Source of the DNA: CANMUM01 sp965263365
Lineage (GTDB): Bacteria > Pseudomonadota > Alphaproteobacteria > Rhodobacterales > Rhodobacteraceae
Assembly (NCBI GenBank): GCA_965263365.1
Contig: OZ253672.1
Span: 558,001 to 622,000 of the forward strand
DNA length: 64,000 bases
Direction of reading: 5' to 3'
Under the pieces are notes generated by a model. That model was not told where the DNA came from. It made no database searches and was given only the letters and a program-made list of their open reading frames with translations. The position numbers were made by a program, and so were the translations under genes. Shown in pieces: positions 54,713 to 63,399 of the stretch. Position 1 is the first letter of the stretch. Each line of letters begins with the position of its first letter.

Positions 54713-56530
54713 TTAGCTTTCAATTTTCGCCATGCGTTTGCGTTCGTGGGGATCAAGATAGCGTTTGCGCAATCGGATATGATTTGGCGTCACCTCAACA
54801 AGCTCGTCATCATTGATATATGCGATCGCCTGTTCAAGGGTTAAAAGCGTTGGCGGGGTCAATCTAACGGCTTCATCAGTTCCGGAGGCGCGTACGTTTG
54901 TGAGCTTTTTACCTTTAAGTGGGTTCACTTCAAGGTCATTATCGCGTGCATGTTCACCAATGATCATGCCTTGATAAACTTCTACTTGTGCGCTGACAAA
55001 CATCTTTCCACGTTCTTCAAGATTCCAGAGCGCATAAGGAACAGTTTGCCCTTTTTCCATAGAAATCAGAACACCTTGGCGACGACCTTGAATGGCGCCC
55101 TTGTAAGGTGCCCAGCCATGAAAAACGCGGTTCAGAACGCCGGTTCCACGCGTGTCTGTTAAGAATTCGCCATGATACCCAATCAAGCCGCGCGAAGGGA
55201 CGTGTGCGATAATTCGCGTTTTTCCAGCGCCGGTCTGATTCATTTCAGCAAGTTCGCCTTTTCGCGTCGCCAATTTTTCAATCACCGTGCCAGAAAACTC
55301 ATCATCGACATCAATTGTGACTTCTTCAACCGGCTCGTTGCGTGCGCCATCAATGTCTTTATAAATAACGCGCGGGCGTGAAATCGAAAGTTCAAACCCC
55401 TCACGGCGCATGTTTTCAATTAAAACACCCATTTGTAGTTCGCCGCGTCCTGCAACTTCGAATGCCTCGCCGCCCGGTGTATCTGTGATGCGAATTGCAA
55501 CATTGCTCTCGGCTTCCTTCATCAATCTATCACGGATGACGCGTGATTGAACTTTGCTGCCATCGCGTCCTGCAAGTGGGCTATCATTAATCCCAAAAGT
55601 CACCGTAATCGTCGGCGGGTCAATCGGTTGAGCTGGAATTGCAGTTTCGACGGCCGCGTTACAGATTGTATCCGCAACCGTAGCCTTGCTCATGCCCGCC
55701 AATGACACAATATCTCCCGCAATGCCCTCATCAATGGGTTGCTGCGATAGACCACGAAATGCGAGAACTTTTGAAACTCGGAAATTCTCAATCAAAGTCC
55801 CATCTCGAGAAAGTGCTTTCACACTTTCGCCGGCTTTAATTGTACCCGATTCAATGCGTCCGGTGAGCATGCGCCCTAAAAATGGGTCTGCGCTTAGTGT
55901 TGTCGCCAACATCTGAAAGGGTGCGGATTGGTTTTCGGTTTGCTTAGGCGCAGGCACATGCGCGACGATCAGCTCAAAAAGCGCATTAAGATTTTTTTGA
56001 TCCCCGTCAAGCTCAGCGTCCGCCCAGCCTGCACGTCCTGATGCATAAAGGTGCGGGAAATCAAGTTGCTCGTCGCTGGCATCAAGAGATGCAAAAAGAT
56101 CAAATACCTCGTTAAGGGCACGGTCCGGCTCTGCGTCTGGTTTGTCGACTTTATTGAGAACAACAATTGGGCGCAAGCCGAGTGCAAGCGCTTTTGAGGT
56201 CACAAATTTTGTTTGAGGCATAGGGCCTTCCGCAGCATCGACGAGTAAGACAACGCCGTCAACCATCGATAAAATGCGCTCAACTTCACCTCCGAAATCA
56301 GCGTGCCCGGGCGTGTCGACAATGTTAATACGCGTATCGTCCCATTCAACAGAAGTGGCTTTTGCTAAAATTGTAATTCCGCGCTCCCGTTCCAGATCGT
56401 TACTATCCATCGCACGCTCTGTGATCGCTTGATTATCGCGATAGACGCCTGATTGTTTAAGTAGTTCGTCGACAAGAGTTGTTTTGCCATGGTCAACGTG
56501 AGCGATGATGGCAATATTGCGCAAAGACAT
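54713..56530 (-). CDS. typA: Translational GTPase TypA/BipA
   Basis: A 605-residue ribosome-binding GTPase that helps large-subunit assembly and stress adaptation. G1 AHVDHGKTTLVDELL (residues 9-23), G2 ERERGITI, G3 DTPGHADFGGEVE, G4 LNKVDKPD, then EF-G-like domains and the typical C-terminal LTPPTLLTLEQAIAYINDDELVEVTP. I start at 56530, where GAGGA precedes the ATG, rather than ten codons upstream. Length is normal. It converges on the unknown gene after pncB, 189 bases away, and the gap shows no clear terminator. Confidence 0.97.
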   Translation of the reverse strand: MSLRNIAIIAHVDHGKTTLVDELLKQSGVYRDNQAITERAMDSNDLERERGITILAKATSVEWDDTRINIVDTPGHADFGGEVERILSMVDGVVLLVDAAEGPMPQTKFVTSKALALGLRPIVVLNKVDKPDAEPDRALNEVFDLFASLDASDEQLDFPHLYASGRAGWADAELDGDQKNLNALFELIVAHVPAPKQTENQSAPFQMLATTLSADPFLGRMLTGRIESGTIKAGESVKALSRDGTLIENFRVSKVLAFRGLSQQPIDEGIAGDIVSLAGMSKATVADTICNAAVETAIPAQPIDPPTITVTFGINDSPLAGRDGSKVQSRVIRDRLMKEAESNVAIRITDTPGGEAFEVAGRGELQMGVLIENMRREGFELSISRPRVIYKDIDGARNEPVEEVTIDVDDEFSGTVIEKLATRKGELAEMNQTGAGKTRIIAHVPSRGLIGYHGEFLTDTRGTGVLNRVFHGWAPYKGAIQGRRQGVLISMEKGQTVPYALWNLEERGKMFVSAQVEVYQGMIIGEHARDNDLEVNPLKGKKLTNVRASGTDEAVRLTPPTLLTLEQAIAYINDDELVEVTPNHIRLRKRYLDPHERKRMAKIES

Positions 56531-56647
56531 AGGGAAATCCTCATTTTGTTGACGCTGCACTACCGATGCGCTTGGTGAAGGTCAAGCGATAACACGCGAA
56601 CTTCAACTGCATAATGTGAAAATTGAGTTTTGCGACTATTTTTCGCA

Positions 56648-56962
56648 TCACATTTGATGAATTTCAGCCACTTCTACATTTCCGGAGCCATCTACAACCA
56701 TTGGGCAGCCTTCGGCAATTTTTGTGGCTGCTTCAATGGAATCAGCTGAAACAATTGAGTATCCCGAAACAGGGTTCGCACCCCCATTATCTTCAACCCG
56801 GTCAGAGAACACTGTGTAAGATTGCGAAACCGGGTTCCCCGGCTCAACAAGGTTCTCGCCCATATTTTCAAACCAAGCCCCCCAATCAGCCATAGTCTTT
56901 TCGACGTCTTCTTCGGTCTCGGGTGTTTTGCCACCGTGGTAAACAAATAAATAGTTTGGCAT
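56648..56962 (-). CDS. YCII-related domain protein
   Basis: A 104-residue protein of the YCII/DGPF-like family with a ferredoxin-like fold. PNYLFVYHGGKTPETEEDVEKTMADWGAWFENMG at the start and SGYSIVSADSIEAATKIAEGCPMV with GNVEVAEIHQM at the end are typical. Such proteins often stand near ECF sigma factors or act as small enzymes; here no partner is evident. AGGAG lies 5-6 bases before the ATG. Confidence 0.88.
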   Translation of the reverse strand: MPNYLFVYHGGKTPETEEDVEKTMADWGAWFENMGENLVEPGNPVSQSYTVFSDRVEDNGGANPVSGYSIVSADSIEAATKIAEGCPMVVDGSGNVEVAEIHQM

Positions 56963-57064
56963 TGGAAACTCCTAATAAAACAATAAATCAATACTAAGTT
57001 GCAGCTGGGTATTTGTACAGAAATTTTATGCGGTTCATTGTACAGTCGAAACACCCAAATTGGA

Positions 57065-57286
57065 TTAACTCCGAAAATAAGTTGATTTCAACTGGGCGCG
57101 CTCCGGTTCCGTTAGGGGTCTTGCGTCTTCGATAGTCATAATTGGCACACCACGAATGATCGGAAAGGCGAGCTTTGCCGACGGTGAGATCAGTTCCTCA
57201 CGATTATTGCTTAGAGTAAGGCGTGATTGCGTGAGCGGACAAACGAGAATTTCCAGCATTTTTGGATCAAATTCGTCGTTGCCCAT
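57065..57286 (-). CDS. UPF0434/Trm112-like protein
   Basis: A 73-residue protein of the UPF0434 family, related to Trm112, a methyltransferase-activating zinc protein. KMLEILVCPLTQSRLTLSNNREELISPSAKLAFPIIRGVPIM is the diagnostic stretch. Only one Cys of the zinc pair remains, as in many alphaproteobacterial members. It follows the thioredoxin-TPR gene by 21 bases on the same strand, a common pairing in alphaproteobacteria. Confidence 0.9.
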   Translation of the reverse strand: MGNDEFDPKMLEILVCPLTQSRLTLSNNREELISPSAKLAFPIIRGVPIMTIEDARPLTEPERAQLKSTYFRS

Positions 57287-57307
57287 CATATGTGCCTTGT
57301 ATCACCA

Positions 57308-58195
57308 CTAAAGAAAAATCATTGAAGTTAATTTTCGACGACCTTTGGCCAAAATAGGGTCTTTGGGGTCCATCGCTTCAAATATTTGAAGAAGCTGGGC
57401 TTTAGCAGCACCGTCATTCCACTCTCGATCACGTCGAAAACTCTCTAAAAGTTGTTCAATAGCTTCTTCGGAGTTGCCGTTCGCAAACAATGCGTTCGCA
57501 GCATCAATGCGTGCTTGATGATTCTCTGGGTCTTCTGAAATCTGAGCTAGCAATGTGTCGATTGGACCCGCATCTTGAGCCGCCTCAACAAGCTTAATTT
57601 TTGCAAAAATAGCTTCGGCCTTGGCTTTATCTGCATCCGCGAGACTATGAAGAACGCTTTTGGCTTGTTCTATATCTCCTAATTCGAGCGCAATATTTGC
57701 GAGACCGATTATTGCCTCGGCATGATCGGGTTGTTGTGCAAGAATAGCGCTATAATACTGTCCGGCCGCGTTCCACTCCCCGGCATCAGTCAGCGCCTTC
57801 GCTTGCTCAAGAGCTTCATCAATAGGTGAGCTTGGCGCATTTGCCGCCAATTTATCGAGAAATGAATCAATCTGGCTCGGCGTTTGGTTTCCTTGGAAGG
57901 CATCTACAGGTTGCCCTTGATCAAAGGCATAAACTGTCGGAATTGATTGAATGCGTAGCTGCGCAGCAATCCCTTGATTTTCATCTACATTCACCTTGAC
58001 CATTTTCACTTTTCCTGCGCGTTTTTGCACGGCGGCTTCTAGCGCTGGGCCAAGTTGTTTGCACGGGCCACACCAAGGCGCCCAAAAGTCTACAATCACG
58101 GGTTGGGTCATGGAGGCTTCAATAACGTCATCCATGAAGGTGGCTTCTGTACTGTCTTTGATGAGGTCTGTTGTTGGGGTTGAGTTTAATTCCAT
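57308..58195 (-). CDS. Thioredoxin-TPR protein, CnoX/YbbN type
   Basis: A 295-residue fusion: an N-terminal thioredoxin domain with WAPWCGPCKQL (about residues 37-47), cis-Pro in SIPTVYAFDQG, then helical TPR-like repeats (about 125-290). This is the architecture of CnoX (YbbN), a chaperedoxin that protects proteins from oxidative aggregation and passes them to GroEL or DnaK. Unlike E. coli YbbN, which lacks a redox-active pair, this copy keeps CGPC. I start at 58195, where family similarity begins. Confidence 0.92.
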   Translation of the reverse strand: MELNSTPTTDLIKDSTEATFMDDVIEASMTQPVIVDFWAPWCGPCKQLGPALEAAVQKRAGKVKMVKVNVDENQGIAAQLRIQSIPTVYAFDQGQPVDAFQGNQTPSQIDSFLDKLAANAPSSPIDEALEQAKALTDAGEWNAAGQYYSAILAQQPDHAEAIIGLANIALELGDIEQAKSVLHSLADADKAKAEAIFAKIKLVEAAQDAGPIDTLLAQISEDPENHQARIDAANALFANGNSEEAIEQLLESFRRDREWNDGAAKAQLLQIFEAMDPKDPILAKGRRKLTSMIFL

Positions 58196-58245
58196 CAGGT
58201 GTCTCGTATTATTTGATTGTAAACTAAGGTGACTGATCAGATGTT

Positions 58246-58842
58246 TCAACCAATTTGCGAAACTAATGAATTAAAACGTTCAATAAATTTTTGTTTGGCT
58301 TGGCGCGGAGCCTCGGGAATGGGTTTTATGTTGGCAATTTTTTGTTCAGTGGGCGCTACAAAATATGTGTTAAGTTCACGTGTCGAAAAATCTGCAAGAT
58401 GTTTTGCTTCCAAATACGCACTCGCAAGATCTGCGGACTTTATTTGACTTTTAATTTGAGGGGGTATGAGTTCGGGAAGTGAAAAACGTATATGAATTGC
58501 ACATTGTATGCGTGTCTCAAGGACTTCAAAGTCTGTGCTTAAGGCAGCTTTTGCAGGGCTAATCATATCGCCCAATACATATTCGGCGCCATCGTGAAGC
58601 AAGGCTGCAAGATGCCATTTTGCGCCAATATCGGGATTTCGCCATCTAAAAATTTCTTCGACGAGTAAGGAATGTGTAGCAACTGAAAAAGGATAGTCTC
58701 CATGAGTTTGGCCATTCCATCTCGCGACGAAAGCTAGGCCGTGCGCAATATCTTCAATTTCAACATCGAGGGGGCTAGGATCGAGTAAATTTAGCCTTCG
58801 ACCCGATAGCATACGTTGCCAAGCGCGCGGAGTTGAATTCAT
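58246..58842 (-). CDS. HD-domain phosphohydrolase, YfbR-like
   Basis: A 198-residue HD-superfamily protein related to YfbR 5'-deoxynucleotidase. The metal ligands are in YPFSVATHSLLVEEIF (about residues 51-66) and HLAALLHDGAEYVLGDMISPAKAAL (about 76-100). The likely substrate is a deoxynucleoside monophosphate. The start overlaps the tag stop codon (ATGA), so the two are coupled; joint expression with a DNA repair enzyme hints at nucleotide-pool or repair work. Confidence 0.9.
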   Translation of the reverse strand: MNSTPRAWQRMLSGRRLNLLDPSPLDVEIEDIAHGLAFVARWNGQTHGDYPFSVATHSLLVEEIFRWRNPDIGAKWHLAALLHDGAEYVLGDMISPAKAALSTDFEVLETRIQCAIHIRFSLPELIPPQIKSQIKSADLASAYLEAKHLADFSTRELNTYFVAPTEQKIANIKPIPEAPRQAKQKFIERFNSLVSQIG

Positions 58843-59417
58843 ATTGATCTCACATCTGCATCGTCGCTCTTACGAAAATGACAATCAACAAGGTGGTCGT
58901 TAACCATGCCCACAGCTTGCATAAAGGCATAAACGATCGTGGGACCAACGAATTTGAATCCACGGGATTTTAGATCCTTGGAAAGGGTTTTAGCAATGGG
59001 CGAACTTACGGAAATATCATCCATGGTTTTGGGCATATTGTGTATAGGCTTATTATCAACAAAGGACCAAATATAATTTGAAAATCCGGCTTCTTCGTCA
59101 ATTTTTAAATAAGCTTGCGCGCCCTGAATCGTCGCCTCTATCTTTCCGCGATGTCTAATTATACCGGCGTTGTCGAGCAACTCAGAAATTTTCGGCTCAC
59201 CATATTGTGAGACTTTCACAGGATCAAATTGATCGAACGCTACGCGAAAGTTTTCGCGCTTTCTCAAAACTGTAATCCAAGAAAGTCCTGCCTGAAAGGT
59301 TTCAAGACAAAGACATTCCCAAAGTTTGCGGCTATCAAATTGGGGTTTTCCCCATTCAGTGTCATGATAGCGCACATATAGTGGATCATCTCCGCACCAA
59401 TCACATCTTTTTGTCAT
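58839..59417 (-). CDS. tag: DNA-3-methyladenine glycosylase I
   Basis: A 192-residue base-excision repair glycosylase that removes 3-methyladenine. RCDWCGDDPLYVRYHDTEWGKP opens it with the zinc Cys, and LCLETFQAGLSWITVLRKRENFR (about residues 36-58), DDISVSSPIAKTLSKDLKSRGFKFVGPTIVYAFMQAVGMVNDH with the zinc His, follow. Length is normal. It heads the tag-HD gene pair; upstream is a 460-base intergenic stretch. Confidence 0.96.
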   Translation of the reverse strand: MTKRCDWCGDDPLYVRYHDTEWGKPQFDSRKLWECLCLETFQAGLSWITVLRKRENFRVAFDQFDPVKVSQYGEPKISELLDNAGIIRHRGKIEATIQGAQAYLKIDEEAGFSNYIWSFVDNKPIHNMPKTMDDISVSSPIAKTLSKDLKSRGFKFVGPTIVYAFMQAVGMVNDHLVDCHFRKSDDADVRSI

Positions 59418-59880
59418 TACCCAGACTTTCTATAAGAACAAAATAGAAACATATAGTGCTTACGAAATAACGTTCGGCTTGACAAGTCATTAATTATTGT
59501 TGCTCGTTGTCTATATCTATATTTTTTACATTTAACACAGATTTTAACATCTAATTTTCTGTAAAAAAAAAGTTAAATTGACGAAGGCGAACGATTTGTG
59601 ATGACAAAGGTTATTTGTCCAATTTCGAAAAGGTCTGCAATCGCTTGGCTATCACGAGAACAGTATTTTCATATTTTTCAGTAATTGCAAAATTTGGCGC
59701 ATGCGGAGGTAAAGCCACTGTTTTGCAAGCTTAAACCTTGCTTGGTTGGCGCATGATTGGGCTGAAAATAGAATCAATTATGTTGCTAGGCATTTGCAGA
59801 ATAATCTGGTTTAAATTTTAAAAAGTTATATTTAATGAGAAGATAGCTATTTTTATTAAATTTCTGGCGAATGGAAAGTC
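59418..59880. other. Long AT-rich intergenic region
   Basis: About 460 bases separate the divergent tag and extensin-like genes. It holds an A run at 59566-59574, a TTGACA hexamer at 59478-59483 that could be a -35 element, and a 27-codon frame at 59601-59684 with only a weak ribosome-binding site. I see no tRNA-like fold or repeat. A small RNA is possible but unsupported. Confidence 0.45.
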
Positions 59881-60600
59881 ATGAAGCGTTTGAGTGCAAT
59901 AATGAGTTGGGTTGCGATGACATTCGTCACGATTGGGTTGTTTTATCTAATCGTTGCGTCTCAATCGTCTTTGCTCCCGCAACACTGGAATCTTTTTGCA
60001 CCTTTAGATTTGCGTGCGCCAGTGACGTTTATGAGCGAGATAAAATTGTCTCGGCCCGAGAAAAATAAGGGGCAATGCACGGCCTTGCTCGAACGATCAG
60101 CCGTAAAATTTGAGGTGCGGCAAGACTTTCAAGATTCTCAATTGCCCGGATGTGGAATTTCAAGAAATATTGTAATTCAAGGTTTTGAAGATGTGCGCAT
60201 CAATCCGACAGTTGTCGATTGTGCGCTCGCGATAAAAATCGCGCAATGGGTGTATCATGACCTTAATGAGCTTGCGCAGAGTGAATTTGATCAGAACATC
60301 GCAGAAATTCTTCACGTGGGCACATATAATTGCCGGTATATGCGAACATCTTCGGGGCAGGGAACTCGCTTAAGTCAACATTCTTATGGGCGTGCTTTTG
60401 ACGTTTCTGGGTTCGTTTTAACTGATGGACGACGCATTATTTTAGCGCGTGATTGGCAAAGCGAAGATTATGGAACTTTTTTGAGGGCTGCGAATTTGAG
60501 CGCTTGCCGGTGGTTTTCGACTGTTCTAGGGCCAAAATATAATGCACTTCACGCGGATCACTTTCATCTTGATCTTGGGGGGTGGGGCATCTGTCGGTAA
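59881..60600 (+). CDS. Extensin-like family protein
   Basis: A 239-residue protein with an N-terminal membrane anchor or signal (about residues 7-28) and an extensin-like C-terminal domain of unknown catalytic role, related to LAS/VanY-type peptidases. GTYNCRYMRTSSGQGTRLSQHSYGRAFDVSGFVLTDGR (about residues 152-190) has the His and Asp of a zinc site, and HADHFHLDLGG gives the second pair of His. This pattern suggests a periplasmic, peptidoglycan-active enzyme, inferred from fold. It converges on the DoxX gene. Confidence 0.88.
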   Translation: MKRLSAIMSWVAMTFVTIGLFYLIVASQSSLLPQHWNLFAPLDLRAPVTFMSEIKLSRPEKNKGQCTALLERSAVKFEVRQDFQDSQLPGCGISRNIVIQGFEDVRINPTVVDCALAIKIAQWVYHDLNELAQSEFDQNIAEILHVGTYNCRYMRTSSGQGTRLSQHSYGRAFDVSGFVLTDGRRIILARDWQSEDYGTFLRAANLSACRWFSTVLGPKYNALHADHFHLDLGGWGICR

Positions 60601-60617
60601 ACACTTACCACATTTTG

Positions 60618-60647
60618 AAAAACCTAGCGGCCAAATGACCACTAGGT
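60618..60647 (-). terminator. Terminator of the bufferin operon
   Basis: CCTAGCGG (60623-60630) pairs with CCACTAGG (60639-60646) with one mismatch; an A-T pair extends it. In the minus direction the stem is followed by TTTTTC, placing the terminator about 30 bases after the DoxX stop codon. Confidence 0.7.
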
Positions 60648-60676
60648 GATACGCAACAAAAGGGTGATGGAGACAA

Positions 60677-61192
60677 CTAGAATTTGTCGCGTATACCGAT
60701 GAGGTTATCAATAGATAGGCGCCCAGCGCCAAGCGCAAAAATAATCAACAGGTTCATTATCCAATATAGGCGCATATCAGCGATTTTTCCATGTGGGTCT
60801 GCATCAATCAAACTACCAGTGGCCAAATTATGCCCAAAATGATCAACAATGCTCAATACTATGATAAAAATGATCATGGAAATACTTGCAATTCGCGTCA
60901 AAAAGCCAAGCACGATCATGAGCGGTAGAATAATTTCTCCGTAGCTTCCTGCCATGGCAATCAATTTATGAATTAGGGAAAGACCGTTCGGGTCATATCC
61001 GACGGCTTCGAAAGTTTTTGGGAATATTTGGGCATAGGCACCAATAGATAAAGTAAAGGGACCGTCAAATTTGGTAAGACCTGCCTTCCAAAAAAATAGG
61101 AACAGAGTGAGCGCAAACGTCAATCGCGCCATTGTTGGTAATAGTGACTGAACGCCACGAGCTGGTGTTTCTAGGTTGAGTAAATTTAGCAT
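60677..61192 (-). CDS. DoxX-family membrane protein of the bufferin operon
   Basis: A 171-residue inner-membrane protein with four transmembrane helices (LTFALTLFLFFWKAGLTKFDGPF, then GEIILPLMIVLGFLTRIASISMIIFIIVLSIVDHF and MNLLIIFALGAGRL). DoxX-type proteins commonly end DUF2282-DUF692-DUF2063 operons, where they are thought to help in electron flow or export during peptide maturation; this is inference. It lies 15 bases after the bufC-like gene and is the last gene before the terminator. Confidence 0.9.
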   Translation of the reverse strand: MLNLLNLETPARGVQSLLPTMARLTFALTLFLFFWKAGLTKFDGPFTLSIGAYAQIFPKTFEAVGYDPNGLSLIHKLIAMAGSYGEIILPLMIVLGFLTRIASISMIIFIIVLSIVDHFGHNLATGSLIDADPHGKIADMRLYWIMNLLIIFALGAGRLSIDNLIGIRDKF

Positions 61193-61207
61193 GTTTAGCC
61201 TATTCGT

Positions 61208-61954
61208 TTATGAAGTGAACGCACGCATGCGCGGTAGAAGTTGCCCTAATATATTTGGGATATCGGCATCGGGACGATCTTGAAGTGTAGCAGAAACTGC
61301 CCCTTCAATTGTATGATTTTGTTGCAAATAAATAATAAATTGGTGCATTCCACTTGGGGCTAGGCTGACGTTTACGATATCGGCAGGGCGCGATATTAAA
61401 ATGCACTGAGATCTTGCTGCAATTGCTTTATTGAGATTTTCGACCGTCTTGAGCCAAATATCATGAATAGGAAATTGAGAATCCACGGTAAATAGGTCTG
61501 ATGGAAGCTCTCCTCTAGTGTTAAGCAATTGCGTTTCGCTCAGGCTCTGAAACCATGTTGGGTTCGTTGAATTGGTGTCCGCCGCAAAATAAGCCTTGCG
61601 CTTAAACCACTCGACGCGCGCGATATCCGCCAAGTAAGGAACAGAATTTGCAGGTTTAAAATTGTGAATATAGTCCGCAAAATCTTCTCCATATTCGTAC
61701 ATTAATGGCGTTTGAGGGGGATTTGCAGTTACATATTCTTTGGCCATCGCGGCAAAAAATTCAGTTCCTACGATTTTCTCACATAAGGGGAATCCATCGC
61801 GCATCGCTTCAATCAACCCGGAAACAACATTGTTTCGGTAAATGTCAAAACGCTTTGTCGCCTGAGTGCCGTCCGGATTTATAACGCCGCGTGGTGTTTG
61901 AATTTTACTGTTGAATAATGCGGATGAAAATTCTTTTTGATCATGAGGTTGCAT
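61208..61954 (-). CDS. bufC: DUF2063 protein, BufC-like RiPP maturation partner
   Basis: A 248-residue protein of the DUF2063 family. The N-terminal part (KRFDIYRNNVVSGLIEAMRDGFPLCEKIVG, about residues 26-55) is diagnostic. In bufferin clusters it partners the MNIO enzyme and is thought to recognise the precursor. The ATG at 61954 lies inside the end of the DUF692 gene with GAGG 8 bases before it, giving a 14-base overlap and translational coupling. A longer frame starting at 62086 is contained in the DUF692 gene and is not used. Confidence 0.92.
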   Translation of the reverse strand: MQPHDQKEFSSALFNSKIQTPRGVINPDGTQATKRFDIYRNNVVSGLIEAMRDGFPLCEKIVGTEFFAAMAKEYVTANPPQTPLMYEYGEDFADYIHNFKPANSVPYLADIARVEWFKRKAYFAADTNSTNPTWFQSLSETQLLNTRGELPSDLFTVDSQFPIHDIWLKTVENLNKAIAARSQCILISRPADIVNVSLAPSGMHQFIIYLQQNHTIEGAVSATLQDRPDADIPNILGQLLPRMRAFTS

Positions 61955-62852
61955 ATGCCATTGCCTCGTGAGAATTCTCAGGTCTAGTGGGATTGCGCTT
62001 GGCTTGCAATTTTTGAATATATGATTGTGCAAACTCTGCTTCTTGTAACAATACCGAAAATTCCGGTAAATCCGCATCCCATTCAATCAACGTCGGGCAG
62101 AGGCCTCTTCTCGCGATCGTATGCGCATATAGCTTCCATACGGGATTTGTCACAGCGCGGTTGTGGCTATCGATCAAAACGATATGGCCCTGTTCGTCCA
62201 TATCTTCATCGTGACCGCCGAGGTGGATTTCACCGACATGCTCAATTGGGTATGCATCAATATACTCATAGGGATCATATTTTTGATTGGTTGCTGATAC
62301 AAAAACATTATTCACATCAAGCAATAAACCGCAGTTTGTCCGAGAGACGATTTCTTTAATGAATTCGATTTCGCTCATTTCGTTTTCTTCGAAAGTTACA
62401 TATGTCGATGGATTTTCAAGCAACATTTGACGGCCGAGTGTGTCTTGAACTTGATTTATATGATTGCTCACGCGTATTAAGGTTTCTTTTGTGTAAGGCA
62501 ATGGCAGTAAATCATTGAAATAACCAGCATTGTGTGAAGACCATGCGAGATGTTCTGAAAATAAAGTTGGCTGCAACCAGTCGGTGAGCACTTTAAGCCG
62601 CGTTAAGTGTTCGTGCGACAATCCTGTCTCCGCACCAATCGAAAGACCGACACCATGACAAGAAATTGGAAATTTTTCAGCGAGACTTTGCAACATTTTT
62701 TTGCGCGGTCCGCCGGCCATCATATAATTTTCGGCGTGGATTTCAAGCCAGCCAATTTTGACGAAATCGGTATGTAAGTCTTTATAATAGTTTGATTTAT
62801 ATCCAATGCCAGTAATGAGGTGCGTTTCGCTATCGAGATCAATATGTTTCAT
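61941..62852 (-). CDS. bufB: DUF692 MNIO enzyme, BufB-like RiPP-modifying oxidase
   Basis: A 303-residue TIM-barrel protein of the DUF692/MNIO family (multinuclear non-heme iron oxidative enzymes). Likely iron ligands lie in LEIHAENYM (about residue 36), ISCHGVGLSIG, FSEHLAWSSH, LLENPSTYV, LLLDVNNVFVSA, GEIHLGGHDE, VLIDSHNRAV and LIEWDADLP. MNIO enzymes rewrite Cys residues of a precursor into heterocycles (oxazolone/thioamide or thiooxazole). The substrate should be the adjacent DUF2282 peptide. It is 80 bases downstream of that gene, with a strong hairpin in between, and overlaps the bufC-like gene. Confidence 0.95.
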   Translation of the reverse strand: MKHIDLDSETHLITGIGYKSNYYKDLHTDFVKIGWLEIHAENYMMAGGPRKKMLQSLAEKFPISCHGVGLSIGAETGLSHEHLTRLKVLTDWLQPTLFSEHLAWSSHNAGYFNDLLPLPYTKETLIRVSNHINQVQDTLGRQMLLENPSTYVTFEENEMSEIEFIKEIVSRTNCGLLLDVNNVFVSATNQKYDPYEYIDAYPIEHVGEIHLGGHDEDMDEQGHIVLIDSHNRAVTNPVWKLYAHTIARRGLCPTLIEWDADLPEFSVLLQEAEFAQSYIQKLQAKRNPTRPENSHEAMAYATS

Positions 62853-62902
62853 AATTAACCCTTATGTTGGTGGTGGATACAAATTTAATGACGTTTTTTG
62901 TA

Positions 62903-62925
62903 TGGCGGGCAGCAAGTGCCCGCCA
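62903..62925 (-). promoter_or_regulatory. Intercistronic hairpin between bufferin precursor and enzyme
   Basis: A perfect 9-bp GC-rich stem (62903-62911 with 62917-62925, loop of 5) lies in the 80-base gap between the DUF2282 and DUF692 genes. In the direction of transcription no T run follows it, so it is not a full terminator; it may stabilise the upstream mRNA or attenuate transcription, giving more precursor than enzyme. Confidence 0.75.
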
Positions 62926-62932
62926 AAAAATA

Positions 62933-63247
62933 TTAAGCTTCTGGTAGGTCGCGATCAAGAGCTTCAAGTGAGCCTTTGCGCTCAACACCGTCACCCATAT
63001 CGTCGATCATTGTTGTTTCACATGTGCCAGCTGGAACAAGCGTCCAAGCGTTGCCTTGATAATCAACAGTCGAAGTTCCTGCGCAATGTGTGCCAGGTCC
63101 GGCTGCGCAATCATTTTCGCCCGCGAGCGAAATACCAAAACATTTTTCGTTTGCGCTATCACTAGCGGCAGTTGCCGTAGTAGCTGCTGTTGTACTTGCT
63201 GCAGCAATTCCTGCAACGATGAGTGAGTTGACCAAAGTTTTTGACAT
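62933..63247 (-). CDS. bufA: DUF2282 bufferin-like RiPP precursor
   Basis: A 104-residue secreted precursor. Residues 1-28 are a signal peptide rich in Ala and Thr (SLIVAGIAAASTTAATTATAA). The predicted core has four Cys at 36, 47, 55 and 76, in EKCFG, ENDCAAG, THCAGTS and AGTCE, the DUF2282 pattern. A 25-residue tail, largely acidic with one short basic stretch, follows. In bufferins the core Cys are modified by the MNIO enzyme and the product binds copper in the periplasm; copper is known from relatives, not shown here. The ECF-type promoter GTAACA-N15-CGAA lies 60-84 bases upstream. Confidence 0.94.
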   Translation of the reverse strand: MSKTLVNSLIVAGIAAASTTAATTATAASDSANEKCFGISLAGENDCAAGPGTHCAGTSTVDYQGNAWTLVPAGTCETTMIDDMGDGVERKGSLEALDRDLPEA

Positions 63248-63306
63248 GTTTATACCTTTTTTATTTGTTGATTTGTGAGGGTCGTTTGCTGACCTTCACA
63301 AGACAA

Positions 63307-63331
63307 TTCGGCTTCTAACAAAGTTTGTTAC
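63307..63331 (-). promoter_or_regulatory. ECF sigma-factor promoter of the bufferin operon
   Basis: On the minus strand GTAACA (63331-63326) is followed, after 15 bases, by CGAA (63310-63307). The same two elements with the same spacing stand before the sigma-factor gene. They resemble the reported SigF motif of Caulobacter (GTAAC-like -35, CGAA -10). Transcription would start near 63298, about 50 bases before the precursor ATG. Confidence 0.82.
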
Positions 63332-63399
63332 AAAAAAAATAAAAAAATCGTGGTTTGAGTAAAACGTGTATTTAATATAGCAAAAAAAAATATAAAAAC

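Noticed and set aside
59601..59684. 27-codon frame in the long gap before the extensin-like gene (M-T-K-V-I-C-P-I-S)
   Set aside because: Only a weak ribosome-binding site, no recognisable family and no neighbour support; kept only as a note on the intergenic region.
61955..62086. Longer N-terminal extension of the DUF2063 protein
   Set aside because: Lies wholly inside the DUF692 gene and has no family similarity; the ATG at 61954 has GAGG and gives the usual length.
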